NCBI RefSeq assembly: GCF_007197885.1
Contig: NZ_VKKG01000003.1
Span: 372,001 to 436,000, forward strand
Direction: 5' to 3'
Origin: Tessaracoccus rhinocerotis
GTDB taxonomy: Bacteria > Actinomycetota > Actinomycetes > Propionibacteriales > Propionibacteriaceae
Length of the DNA: 64,000 nt
Shown piece after piece: positions 26,587-35,352 of this stretch; the first letter of the stretch is position 1; every line of letters begins with the position of its first letter. Both the position numbers and the translations under genes were made by a program. The notes below the pieces were generated by a model. The model was not told where the DNA came from and did not search any database. It saw nothing but the letters and a program-made list of their open reading frames with translations.

Positions 26587-26683
26587 GATGGTCACCTGAG
26601 CCGGGTCACGATCGCCGACGTCGACGTCGGGGGCGTCCAAGGGGCCGCCCGCGGAGGACCTGACCTCACCCGGGCTGGACGTG

Positions 26684-26790
26684 CGTGGAGCGGACAGCAC
26701 CGCAGACGGAGCCGTGCGCTCCAGCGGCCCCGGCGGGGGAGGTGCGTGGAGCAGACAGCACCGGAGACGGAGCCGTGCGCTCCACCGGGA
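26684..26790. repeat. Hairpin repeat B, two further copies
   Basis: Two copies (about 26685-26727 and 26742-26788) of the GTGGAGCGGACAGCACCG...GCCGTGCGCTCC element seen at 24506, with the same linker pattern. They follow the response regulator, so the two-component pair is bracketed by repeat B doublets. Confidence 0.85.
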
Positions 26791-26950
26791 TTGTGGGCGC
26801 CCCGTTCGATCCGGCATCAGTCCAAGTGGTCCCCGTGGCGGCCGTGACGCCAGGCGCGAGCGCCCCGCCGTTGCCGGGTGCCCAAGCAGGGGTTACCGGG
26901 GCGACCGATGCGCAATCGTTGCCTCTAGGGGAAATACTTCGGATTGACCG

Positions 26951-26980
26951 TTGACATCCCACCGTGTGGCTGCCTAGAGT
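26951..26980 (+). promoter_or_regulatory. Sigma-70-type promoter of the catabolic cluster
   Basis: TTGACA at 26951-26956 and TAGAGT at 26975-26980 are 18 bp apart, the best promoter-like pair seen in the window, 75 bp before the first gene of the cluster and just upstream of a perfect palindrome. Confidence 0.7.
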
Positions 26981-26987
26981 TTGTGGC

Positions 26988-27003
26988 GCGCAATCGATTG
27001 CGC
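26988..27003. promoter_or_regulatory. Perfect 16-bp palindrome, probable LacI operator
   Basis: GCGCAATCGATTGCGC is fully self-complementary with a central CG step, the hallmark of LacI-family operators. It begins 8 bp after the -10 box, where a bound repressor would block initiation. The LacI gene at 34347 in the same cluster is the natural candidate regulator (inference). Confidence 0.75.
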
Positions 27004-27054
27004 AGCGGACGCCGAAGTTCGCCAACCGTCGGATGGTCGTCAAAGGAGAACACC

Positions 27055-28224
27055 ATGGACCGAGTAATGATCCCTGCCCATGAGTACGCGGAGCGAGCCA
27101 AGCGGGCAGGTGAATTGATGCGGCAGCAGGGGCTGGACGCCCTGCTGCTCAACGGCAATGAGGCGGACTACGCCAACACTCGCTACTTCAGCGGGTTCTG
27201 GCCCGTCTTCGAGCGGGCCGGCGTCCTGCTCAACCCCGACGGCAAGGGGGCGCTCCTCGTCGGGCCCGAGTCGGACCTCTTCGCCAAGGACACCGGTCAC
27301 ATCGACGACGTGTTCGCCATGGCGGAGTACCGCGAGTCCGCCGACCCCGCCTACCCGCACCTCAAGCTCCCGAAGTTCGGCGACGTCTTCAAGCACCTCG
27401 GCGTCACCGGTGACAACCTGCGAATCGGCGTCGCCTCCGTGCTCGACACCAACGTCGTCGTCTGGCAGGCGCTCCAGGAGGCCTTCCCGAATGCCGAGCT
27501 CGTGGACGCCCGCGACATCATGGTGGCCCTGCGCTCGGTCAAGTCCGACGCCGAGGTGGCCTGCCTGAAGGAGGCCGGCCGCATCACCGACCTGGCCATC
27601 AAGGACGTCGTCGCCGCCATCCGCCCGGGGATCACTGAGCTCCAGCTCGTCGGCGTGGCCCAGAAGTCCATGTACGAGAACGGCGCGGAGTACGAGGGCC
27701 TGCCGCAGTACTGCTTCAGCCAGGCCAGCACCCGGCACGCCATCTCCCGCTCCTCCTACCGCACGATCTCCAAGGGAGACATCGTCCAGCTCAACCTCTC
27801 GGCGGCCGTCGACGGCTACAGCCCCGCGGTGGGCATCCCGGTGTCCGTCGGCAAGCTCGAGGGCGAGAAGAGGGACATCGTCGACTTCATCCTCGAGATG
27901 CACATGTGGACCGAGGCCGAGCTCCGCGCCGGTCGGGTCTCCGGCGAGATCGCCCGCGACTACGAGCAGAAGTTCCTCGACGCCGGACGCAAGGACGCCT
28001 ACGTCTACGGGCCCTGCCACGGCCTGGGCCTGACCGAGGTGGAGGCCCCCTGGATGGAGACCACCTCCGAGTACGAGCTGAAGCCGAACATGACCTTCCA
28101 GGTCGACACGTTCGGGATCGGCTCCGACTTCGGTGTCCGCTGGGAGAAGCCCGTCGTCATCCGCGAAGGCGGCGTCGACTTCCTCGCCGACCAGATCGGC
28201 CACATCTACGAGCTCGACTTCTGA
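27055..28224 (+). CDS. M24-fold (creatinase / aminopeptidase P-like) hydrolase with lost metal ligands
   Basis: About 389 residues, AAAGGAG before ATG 27055. N-terminal creatinase-type domain (LLLNGNEADYANTRYFSGFW) and C-terminal pita-bread domain. Where metal-dependent M24 peptidases have two Asp, this has DIVQLNLSAAVDGYSPAVGI (Asn and Pro/Ala instead); HGLGLTEVEAP keeps the His, the next ligand Glu is Asp (FQVDTFG), and VRWEKPVVI keeps the last Glu. Creatinase, which is metal free, shows a similar LN...GY pattern. So a non-peptidase C-N or related hydrolysis of a small molecule is likelier than prolidase activity. First gene after the palindromic operator. Substrate unknown. Confidence 0.8.
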   Translation: MDRVMIPAHEYAERAKRAGELMRQQGLDALLLNGNEADYANTRYFSGFWPVFERAGVLLNPDGKGALLVGPESDLFAKDTGHIDDVFAMAEYRESADPAYPHLKLPKFGDVFKHLGVTGDNLRIGVASVLDTNVVVWQALQEAFPNAELVDARDIMVALRSVKSDAEVACLKEAGRITDLAIKDVVAAIRPGITELQLVGVAQKSMYENGAEYEGLPQYCFSQASTRHAISRSSYRTISKGDIVQLNLSAAVDGYSPAVGIPVSVGKLEGEKRDIVDFILEMHMWTEAELRAGRVSGEIARDYEQKFLDAGRKDAYVYGPCHGLGLTEVEAPWMETTSEYELKPNMTFQVDTFGIGSDFGVRWEKPVVIREGGVDFLADQIGHIYELDF

Positions 28225-28230
28225 CCCGCA

Positions 28231-28258
28231 GGGGCGCGGCCGCCGTCGGCCGCGCCCC
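28231..28258 (+). terminator. GC hairpin after the M24 gene
   Basis: Perfect 11-bp stem GGGGCGCGGCC / GGCCGCGCCCC with a 6-nt loop, 6 bp after the stop. No clear T-run, so it may attenuate, or protect the 3' end of the first message, rather than fully stop transcription. Confidence 0.55.
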
Positions 28259-28417
28259 TCCCACCCATCCGTACTGAGATTGCCACTCGAGGGGATCCCC
28301 CGACCCACGAGTCCCGCGCCCCCTTTCAAGACGTCGACGCACCGTTGCGCCGACGCCCCACGCGGCCCGGAGAGCCCTCCGGACCCGATGTCGAACAACC
28401 GGAAATGGAGCAAGAAA

Positions 28418-29503
28418 ATGCGAATCAAGACAGGAGCAGTGGCAGCCCTGCTGTCGGCGGCCATGATGCTGGTGGGATGCTCGGGTGCCACGGAGGACCC
28501 GTTGGCCGCGGAGACCACCGGGGGTGGCGAGGCCACCCAGAACGAGGGCGGCGGCGACGAGGGCCACGTCTTCGGCGAGGACGAGACCCTGATCGGCGGC
28601 AGCATCTTCACCCTGCAGTACGCCTGGTTCCTCGGCGCCCAGGAGGGCATGGAGCAATGGGGCGAGGAGCACCCCGAAGCGAACGTGAAGTTCCAGTTCG
28701 AGGACTCCCAGCAGGACATCCAGACCAACATCGAGAACCTGGAGAACCTCGTCTCGGCCGGCGCCAAGGGCATCGTCGTCTTCCCGACGGACGCCAAGGC
28801 GATCATCCCCACGATGGTGGACCTCCACAGCCGCACCGGGACGCAGTTCGTCGTCGGTGACTACCCGCAGCAGCCCGACGACCCGGCCGACGCCGTCTGG
28901 AACACCTTCGTCGGACACGACATGACCGCGCTCGGCGAGGCCGCCGGCCAGGTGGCCGTCGACTACCTCGACACGCTCGGCAAGGACGATCCGACACTGC
29001 TGTTCATCACCGTCCCCACGTCCGGCCAGGTGAGCGCTGACCGCTTCAACGGCTTCAGCGACGTCGTGACCGCCGCCTACCCGAACGCGACCATCCTGGA
29101 GGAGGGCGACTCCGGAGCCGCCGACCGCAACTCCGCGCAGAGCCTGATGGAGAACGTCCTCCAGCGCGAGGCGACGATCGACGTCGTGGCCGGCCACAAC
29201 GACGCCGAGGTGATCGGCGCCTACAACGCCGCCGTCGGTGCGGGCCGCGACGGCGAGATGAAGTTCATCGGCATCGCCGGTGACAAGGAAGTCCTCCAGT
29301 ACATCCAGGACGGCAACGAGTCCTGGATCGGCGAGGTGCTGCAGGATCCCGTGGTCCTCGGGTACACCGCCATGGACGCACTGTGGAAGTCGATGGCCGA
29401 AGGCGAGGAACTGCCCGAGACCTATGACCTGCCGGCACCCGAGGCCATCACCCCGGACAACATCGGCGAGTACGACTGGCAGAACTGGACCTGGCTCGGC
29501 TGA
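28418..29503 (+). CDS. Sugar-type ABC substrate-binding lipoprotein (RbsB/rhizopine-like)
   Basis: About 361 residues. ATG 28418 has GGAG 7 bp upstream; ATG 28388 would add ten residues. Signal peptide RIKTGAVAALLSAAMMLVGC with lipobox LVGC, then a Gly/Glu-rich tether. The mature part is a two-lobed periplasmic-binding-protein-like domain (FLGAQEGMEQWGEEHPEANV, GIVVFPTDAKAIIPTM, FVGHDMTALGEAAGQVAVDY, VVAGHNDAEVIGAYNAAVGA) of the ribose/rhizopine class. Supplies ligand to the RbsA/RbsC-type pair encoded downstream. The hairpin after it could raise its message level relative to the membrane components. Confidence 0.9.
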   Translation: MRIKTGAVAALLSAAMMLVGCSGATEDPLAAETTGGGEATQNEGGGDEGHVFGEDETLIGGSIFTLQYAWFLGAQEGMEQWGEEHPEANVKFQFEDSQQDIQTNIENLENLVSAGAKGIVVFPTDAKAIIPTMVDLHSRTGTQFVVGDYPQQPDDPADAVWNTFVGHDMTALGEAAGQVAVDYLDTLGKDDPTLLFITVPTSGQVSADRFNGFSDVVTAAYPNATILEEGDSGAADRNSAQSLMENVLQREATIDVVAGHNDAEVIGAYNAAVGAGRDGEMKFIGIAGDKEVLQYIQDGNESWIGEVLQDPVVLGYTAMDALWKSMAEGEELPETYDLPAPEAITPDNIGEYDWQNWTWLG

Positions 29504-29517
29504 GCCCCTCCAATCCT

Positions 29518-29552
29518 GGTTGGGCGGGCGTTCCCCCGGCGCCCGCCCAACC
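29518..29552 (+). terminator. Intercistronic hairpin after the binding-protein gene
   Basis: 13-bp perfect stem GGTTGGGCGGGCG / CGCCCGCCCAACC with a 9-nt loop between the binding-protein stop and the next start. No T-run. Typical position for partial termination or mRNA stabilisation in ABC operons. Confidence 0.55.
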
Positions 29553-29581
29553 GGCCCACTGACCCGGAAGGTTGACCAAAG

Positions 29582-31714
29582 ATGATCCGCACCCTCCCCG
29601 AGCCCAAGCAGCTCACAGAAGGCGGGACGCTGACCCGCTCCTTCACCCACCTGCGTGCCGAGGTCGAGGCCATCGGCGACGTTCCCGCCGAGGAGGTGCG
29701 CGAACTCGCGGCCCTGCGATTCTGGAACTTCCCGGCAATCCTCACCGACGACACGGGCGCCGATCCCTTCCCGCTGCGCATCCGTGAGGGCGACGGCGGC
29801 GCGGCCGACGTCGAGAAGCCGGACCTGTTCGCCGAGCAGGGCTACGTCCTGGAGGTCGACGCCGCGGGCGCAACTCTGCACGCCCGGGCCCGCGACGGCC
29901 TGGTCAACGGGCTCACCACGCTCAAGCAGCTGATCTCCGAGCAGGAGGCCGCGGGCGGGACGGGTGCGTTCCGAATCCCCACCTGCCGCATCGTCGACCA
30001 CCCCTCGATCCCGGTGCGCGCGGTCGCACCCACCTTCAGCTGGTACGCCGGCTACGGCCGCATCGGCTTCGACATGCAGCTGTGGGGCTTCGACGAGTGG
30101 GAGCAGTTCCTGCACCAGTGCGTGGACCAGAAGGTCAACCAGCTCAACATGGTGATGTACGGCTACTGGCCCTTCGAGTTCCCCGAGTACCCGGAGACCA
30201 CCTTCAGCAACATCCCCGTGCAGGTGTGGAACCAGGAGAACGGCCGCTTCATCGACGTCGCCTACTCCCACCCGAACGTGGTGGACAACTACCTGCCGCG
30301 GTTCCTCGAGCTCGCCCACCGGATGGGCGTGAAGGTGCTTGCCTACGTGGGCCTCAACTCCTACAACGGAGGCTGGAGCATCGCGCACCCGGAGAAGCGG
30401 ATGGTGCCGCCGGAGGGCTCGGACTTCCTCAACGACTTCGACTCCGTCTGCCTGTCCGACGAGGAGTCCGTGGACTACATCCTCGCCTCGATGCGGCGGA
30501 TCGCCGAGCTCGGCTTCGACGGCTACACCCTCGAGGAGTCCGAGGAGGGCTTCTGGTTCTGCAACTGCGAGCGCTGCACCGAGCGCTGGGGCCGGCACGC
30601 GTCGTCGCCCGGGGAGGCGAAGCACCAGGCCAACACGGAGCTGCTGATGCGGATCCGCGAGGAGGTGCGCGCCGTCAACCCCGAGGTCATCATCGGCATC
30701 CGCGCCTACCGCCAGCCACCCTTGGAGAAGGACCCGGCCTGGCTGCAGGCCACCGCCGACGCGCTGCCCGACGACGTCGTCCTGTTCTGGGCGCCCGCCC
30801 TCTACGTCCCCCCAACCGAGTTCGAGAAGTGGGTGGCCGCGTTCGGCAAGGAGCGGATCTGGGGCCGGGACTCCGAGTCCAACTCCATCACCTCGACGAT
30901 GGGGCGGCTCTACCGGACGTTCGAGTCCAACATGGTCCGCTACGACGACGAGCCCAACGTGCAGGTGATCGAGCGCGACATCGAGCAGCACATCAGCAGC
31001 GTCGAGGCGGACGTGCACGGCATCAACGGCTACATCTTCGAGTGGTTCGGACTGTTCCTGCACCTGTTCGCGCACGGCAACTACGGCTGGGGCTCGCGGA
31101 TGGACCAGGACGAGTTCTTCGAGCGCGTCGGCGCCACCACCTTCGGCGACGAGCTCGGCGCGCGCGTGCTGCGTGTGATGCGCAGCATCCTGACCATCCA
31201 CGAGTCCCAGATCCCGCTGTACACGACACCGTTCCCGTTCCAGTCGAACAAGATGACCGACGCCGACATCCCGCGGATCGGGCAGGCGATCGCCGACCAC
31301 GACGCGTTGCTGGCCGAGATCCGTGCGATCCGCGACGAGCTCGACGCGCACCCCCGGTTCCGGTTCTGGTCCAAGCACTTCGACCGGCTCGAGAACGCCG
31401 AGCGCCGCAACCGCGTGATCTACGACCTGGTGCTGGCGGCGCTCGCCTACGAGCGCGAGTCCGACCCCGCACGCAAGGACGCCCTCCTCGACGAGGTCCT
31501 GCACCACAACGAGCGGGACTTCGCCATCGCGAAGGAGATGTTCTTCGACGTCAACCCCGTCGGCTGGACCGGCGTCAGGAGCTGCATGATGCCGTACCAC
31601 GAGATGAAGCGGCTGATCCACAACATCCGACACCCCCAGAGCCCGGATGACGACATCATCTGCTCCGGCATCGAGGCCCTCGGCTGGCTGTGGCTGGCCG
31701 AGAAGGAGTCCTGA
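29582..31714 (+). CDS. Cytosolic glycoside-hydrolase-like protein (GH20-type N-terminal domain, DUF4838-like TIM barrel)
   Basis: About 710 residues, no signal peptide. The N-terminal 130 residues look like the small alpha/beta domain preceding GH20/GH84-type barrels (YVLEVDAAGATLHARARDGL, VNGLTTLKQLI). The barrel part has FSWYAGYGRIGFD, VDQKVNQLNMVMYGYWPF, MGVKVLAYVGLNS, then FDGYTLEESEEGFWFCNCER followed by CTERWG; the acidic cluster EESEEG is a candidate active site and CxxC resembles DUF4838 proteins. I infer intracellular cleavage of an imported glycoside. The stop overlaps the ATPase start (TGATG). Not an assigned GH family as far as I can tell. Confidence 0.7.
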   Translation: MIRTLPEPKQLTEGGTLTRSFTHLRAEVEAIGDVPAEEVRELAALRFWNFPAILTDDTGADPFPLRIREGDGGAADVEKPDLFAEQGYVLEVDAAGATLHARARDGLVNGLTTLKQLISEQEAAGGTGAFRIPTCRIVDHPSIPVRAVAPTFSWYAGYGRIGFDMQLWGFDEWEQFLHQCVDQKVNQLNMVMYGYWPFEFPEYPETTFSNIPVQVWNQENGRFIDVAYSHPNVVDNYLPRFLELAHRMGVKVLAYVGLNSYNGGWSIAHPEKRMVPPEGSDFLNDFDSVCLSDEESVDYILASMRRIAELGFDGYTLEESEEGFWFCNCERCTERWGRHASSPGEAKHQANTELLMRIREEVRAVNPEVIIGIRAYRQPPLEKDPAWLQATADALPDDVVLFWAPALYVPPTEFEKWVAAFGKERIWGRDSESNSITSTMGRLYRTFESNMVRYDDEPNVQVIERDIEQHISSVEADVHGINGYIFEWFGLFLHLFAHGNYGWGSRMDQDEFFERVGATTFGDELGARVLRVMRSILTIHESQIPLYTTPFPFQSNKMTDADIPRIGQAIADHDALLAEIRAIRDELDAHPRFRFWSKHFDRLENAERRNRVIYDLVLAALAYERESDPARKDALLDEVLHHNERDFAIAKEMFFDVNPVGWTGVRSCMMPYHEMKRLIHNIRHPQSPDDDIICSGIEALGWLWLAEKES

Positions 31715-33261
31715 TGAGCATTGCCACACCCGCCCGAGAAGAGGAGCGCAGCATGGACGACGAGACCGCCGACGCGCCGCTGGTGGAGGTTCGGGGAGCC
31801 GTCATGGAGTTCCCCGGCGTGGTCGCACTGAACGACGTCGCCTTCGACCTGCGGCCCGGTGAATGCCACGCCCTCGTCGGCGAGAACGGCGCCGGCAAGT
31901 CCACGCTGGCCAAGGCGATCGCCGGCGAGAACACCCTGACGAGGGGCGAGATCCTCGTGAACGGCGAACCCATCCCGAGGGGCTACGACTCGCGCGCCTC
32001 GCAGCACCTCGGCATCGCCGTCGTGCACCAGGAGTTCCAGCTCATGGACGAGCTCACCGCGCTCGAGAACATCTACATGGGCCACCACGAGAAGCGGGGC
32101 CCGTTCATCGACCGGCGCGCCCAGCGGGTACGGGCCCGGGAACTCCTCGACTACCTGGGCGTCGACATCCACCTCGACGTCCCGGTCAAGTACCTCCGGA
32201 CCGCCGAGAAGCAGCTGGTCCAGTTGGCCCGGGCGCTCTCGCAGGACGCCCGGACGATCATCCTGGACGAGCTCACCGCGGTGCTGCCGGAGAACGACGT
32301 CGAGAACATCTTCCGCATCGTCAACCTGCTGCGCGCCGACGGCAAGGGCATCATCTACGTCTCGCACCGGCTCGACGAGATCTTCGAGGTCTGCGACCGC
32401 TACACCGTCCTGCGCGACGGACGCCACGTGAAGACCGGCGACGTCGCGACCCTCACCAAGCCGGAGCTGGTGGAGTACATCGCGGGCCGCCAGCTCAGCC
32501 AGGTGTTCCCCGAGATCAGCGAGCCCCAGGACGAGGTCGTGCTGCAGGTGGAGGGCCTCACCAGCGACGCGTTCACCGACGTCGACCTCACCGTCCGCCG
32601 CGGCGAGGTGGTCGGGATCGCGGGCCTGGTGGGCGCCGGCAAGACCGAACTGCTGCGTGCCATCTTCGGCGACTACAAGATCAAGTCCGGCACCATCTCC
32701 GTCAACGGCCGGCGGGTGTCCATGACGTCGCCGCGAAAGGCGATCGCGAACGGCCTCGGGTTCATCCCCGACGAGCGCAAGCGGCTCGGCCTGAACAACG
32801 CCCTGGACGTTCGCAAGAACACCACGTTGCCGTCGATGCGCAAGTTCCGGAAGTGGGGCGTGTTCATGGACGACCGCGCCGAACTGAAGCAGTCCTACGA
32901 GACCCTCGACACGCTCCAGCTGCGCTACAGCTCGCTGTGGCAGACCACGACGAAGCTCTCCGGCGGCAACCAGCAGAAGATCGTGATCGCCAAGTGGCTG
33001 ATCGCCGACACCGAGATCTTCCTGATGGACGAGCCCACCCGCGGCATCGACGTCGGGGCCAAGTCCGAGATCTACAAGCTCATCACCGCGCTCACCGCCA
33101 GGGGCAAGTCAGTGCTGCTGGTCTCACCCGAGATCGAGGAACTCCTCGGCCTCGCGAACCGCATCTACGTCCTCTACGAGGGCCGCATCCGCGACGAGTT
33201 CGCGGGAGAGCGCAAGAACCAGTCCGAAATCATGACCAGCCTGTTGGGAGCCGAGAAGTGA
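31714..33261 (+). CDS. Sugar ABC transporter ATPase, RbsA type
   Basis: About 515 residues, two ATPase halves. First: Walker A ENGAGKST near 57, TAEKQLVQLARALSQ as the relaxed signature, Walker B TIILDELTAVL, YVSHRLDEIFE. Second: GLVGAGKTE near 303, LSGGNQQKIVIAKWL, EIFLMDEPTRGIDVGAKSEI. The half-degenerate pattern is usual for RbsA/MglA proteins. AGAAGGAG precedes ATG 31714. Drives import together with the permease whose GTG start overlaps its stop. Confidence 0.94.
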   Translation: MSIATPAREEERSMDDETADAPLVEVRGAVMEFPGVVALNDVAFDLRPGECHALVGENGAGKSTLAKAIAGENTLTRGEILVNGEPIPRGYDSRASQHLGIAVVHQEFQLMDELTALENIYMGHHEKRGPFIDRRAQRVRARELLDYLGVDIHLDVPVKYLRTAEKQLVQLARALSQDARTIILDELTAVLPENDVENIFRIVNLLRADGKGIIYVSHRLDEIFEVCDRYTVLRDGRHVKTGDVATLTKPELVEYIAGRQLSQVFPEISEPQDEVVLQVEGLTSDAFTDVDLTVRRGEVVGIAGLVGAGKTELLRAIFGDYKIKSGTISVNGRRVSMTSPRKAIANGLGFIPDERKRLGLNNALDVRKNTTLPSMRKFRKWGVFMDDRAELKQSYETLDTLQLRYSSLWQTTTKLSGGNQQKIVIAKWLIADTEIFLMDEPTRGIDVGAKSEIYKLITALTARGKSVLLVSPEIEELLGLANRIYVLYEGRIRDEFAGERKNQSEIMTSLLGAEK

Positions 33262-34244
33262 GCACCGCAACCGCAACATCCACCTACGCCGCCAAGGCCA
33301 CTCGCTTCTCCGGCGGCCTGCGGGCCTTCGTGAACGAGTGGATGATCCTGTTCCTGTTCCTGGCACTGTTCGCGATCTGCGCGATCACGATCGACCGCTT
33401 CCTGGAACTGGGCAACCTGATGAACATCGCCCGGCAGATCTCCTTCCTGGCGATCGTCGCGCTGGGGCAGTTCTTCGTGATCCTCACCGCCGAGCTGGAC
33501 CTTTCGATCGGCTCGAGCATCGGCCTGCAGTCGGTGCTGCTGGCCGGGTTCGTGGCCAACTCCGGCTTCTCCGTCTGGGCGGCGCTCGCCCTGGTGCTGG
33601 TGACCGCCGTCGTGATCGGGGTGGTCAACGGGCTGCTGGTCATCCACGGCAACGTGCCGTCGTTCATCGCCACGCTCGTGACGATGAACGTGCTCACGGG
33701 CATCGCGTTCCTGTACTCCCGGGGCCTGCCAATCAGCGGCCTGCCCAGCTGGCTGAACTACCTCGGCATGGGCTACTTCTACTCGATCCCCGTGCCCGTC
33801 TACCTCATGATCATCGTCACCGTCTTCTGCTACGTGTTCACCATGCACACCGAGCTGGGGCGCAGCTTCTTCGCCGTCGGCGGCAACAAGGAGGCCGCCC
33901 GCCTCTCCGGCATAAACGTGAAGTTCATCGGCGTGCTCGCCTTCGTGCTGTGCTCGCTGCTGGCCACCATCGGTTCCATCGGCCTGACGGCCCGCACGAT
34001 GTCCGGTTCCGCGACGCTCGGTGACGCCATGCTGTTCGACGTCATGACCGTGGTCGTCCTGGGCGGCACCTCCCTGTTCGGCGGCAAGGGCAACGTGCTC
34101 GGGGTCGTCCTGGCGGCGTTCCTCACCGGCGTCATCTCCAACGCGATGGTGCTGATGAGCATCGACACCTACTTCCAGTGGATCGTCAAGGGCGCCATCC
34201 TCATCACGGTGGTCCTGATCGACGTCAACTCGAAGCGGAAGTGA
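33258..34244 (+). CDS. Sugar ABC transporter permease, RbsC type
   Basis: About 328 residues from GTG 33258 (GTGA overlap). Eight or more helices (WMILFLFLALFAICAITI, FLAIVALGQFFVILTAELDL, SIGSSIGLQSVLLAGFV). LTAELDLSIGS, GNVPSFIATLVTMNV, GRSFFAVGGNKEAARLSGIN and FDVMTVVVLGGTSLFGGKGN are BPD_transp_2 (RbsC/XylH) signatures. Forms the membrane channel of the cluster's importer. Confidence 0.94.
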   Translation: MSTATATSTYAAKATRFSGGLRAFVNEWMILFLFLALFAICAITIDRFLELGNLMNIARQISFLAIVALGQFFVILTAELDLSIGSSIGLQSVLLAGFVANSGFSVWAALALVLVTAVVIGVVNGLLVIHGNVPSFIATLVTMNVLTGIAFLYSRGLPISGLPSWLNYLGMGYFYSIPVPVYLMIIVTVFCYVFTMHTELGRSFFAVGGNKEAARLSGINVKFIGVLAFVLCSLLATIGSIGLTARTMSGSATLGDAMLFDVMTVVVLGGTSLFGGKGNVLGVVLAAFLTGVISNAMVLMSIDTYFQWIVKGAILITVVLIDVNSKRK

Positions 34245-34346
34245 CCGTGCGCGCGCACCCGCGGTGGTCCATCAGGGCGCCCGGGGCCCACATGGAGTCG
34301 CCGCCCTTGCCAGAGGGTACGTTCGTGCCGTGGAGGAGGTGGGGTC

Positions 34347-35333
34347 ATGACAACGCTGCGTGACATCGCCCAGGAACTGGGGATCGCGGAGTCGACGGTC
34401 TCCCGCGTCCTCAACAACAAGGGCCGGGTGGGCGAGGTCACCAAGCAGAAGGTGCTGGCCTACGTCGACAAGGTCCAGTACCACCCCAACCAGATGGCCA
34501 AGTCGCTGAAGATGCAGTCGGCGCACTCGCTCGGCGTGGTGGTGCCCGACATCAGCAACGAGTTCTACGCGCTCCTGTTCAAGGAGATAGACCGACTGAT
34601 CAGCGTCGAGGGGTACACGCCCATCCTCTTCGACATAGGGGACGACGTCGAGCGCGAGGAGGCCTTCCTGGCCCAGCTGCGTTCCCACACCGTCGACGGC
34701 CTGGTGGTGGCCACCTCCGGCAGCGACGCCTACCGGGGCCTGCCCGAGTCGACCATGCGCAGGATCGTGTTCGTCGACAACCTGCCGCACGGTGACCCCG
34801 AGTGCAGCTACGTCGGCGCCGACAACGTGAAGTCCTCCTACGCGCTGACCCAGCACCTCGTCGAGCGGGGCCACACCCGGATCGCGACCGTGGTGGGTCC
34901 GGCGGGGGAGTCGTCGGCACTGGAGCGCCTCGAGGGGATGCAGCAGTGCCTGGCGGACAACGACCTCTCACTGCCTGCCGACTGGATCGCACGCACCAAC
35001 TTCCAGTACGCCGACGGCTACGCCAAGGCGACGGCGCTGCTGGATCGCGACGACCCTCCCACCGCGATCATCGCCCAGAACAACGTGCTGGCCTACGCCA
35101 CCATCCGTGTGGCCAGGTCGCGGGAGATGCAGGTCCCGCGCGACCTCGCCGTCGCCTGCTTCGACCACCTGGACGCCTACGGCTTCATGCGGCCCGTGAT
35201 CACCAGCATGGTGCAACCGCTGGACCAGATCGCCGCCAAGGCGTGGGAACTGCTGCAGGCCGGAATCGCCGGCGAGCACCCGCACACGCTGCACCGCTTC
35301 GACGCGAGCTTCCAACTGGGCGAGACCACCTGA
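34347..35333 (+). CDS. LacI-family transcriptional regulator
   Basis: About 328 residues. N-terminal LacI helix-turn-helix and hinge: TTLRDIAQELGIAESTVSRV, LNNKGRVGEVTKQKV, YHPNQMAKSLKM. Ligand domain of the type I binding-protein fold (LGVVVPDISNEFYALLFKEI, DGLVVATSGSD, VGADNVKSSYALTQHLVERG, IAQNNVLAYATI). Starts 102 bp after the permease gene with GGAGGTGGGGTC upstream. Probably represses the cluster through the palindrome at 26988 and is released by the imported compound or a product (inference). Confidence 0.93.
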   Translation: MTTLRDIAQELGIAESTVSRVLNNKGRVGEVTKQKVLAYVDKVQYHPNQMAKSLKMQSAHSLGVVVPDISNEFYALLFKEIDRLISVEGYTPILFDIGDDVEREEAFLAQLRSHTVDGLVVATSGSDAYRGLPESTMRRIVFVDNLPHGDPECSYVGADNVKSSYALTQHLVERGHTRIATVVGPAGESSALERLEGMQQCLADNDLSLPADWIARTNFQYADGYAKATALLDRDDPPTAIIAQNNVLAYATIRVARSREMQVPRDLAVACFDHLDAYGFMRPVITSMVQPLDQIAAKAWELLQAGIAGEHPHTLHRFDASFQLGETT

Positions 35334-35352
35334 CGTAAGTACACCCACCCCC

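Noticed and set aside
28157-31729. 1190-codon minus-strand open frame
   Set aside because: Antisense shadow of the binding-protein and glycosidase-like genes; no domain motifs.
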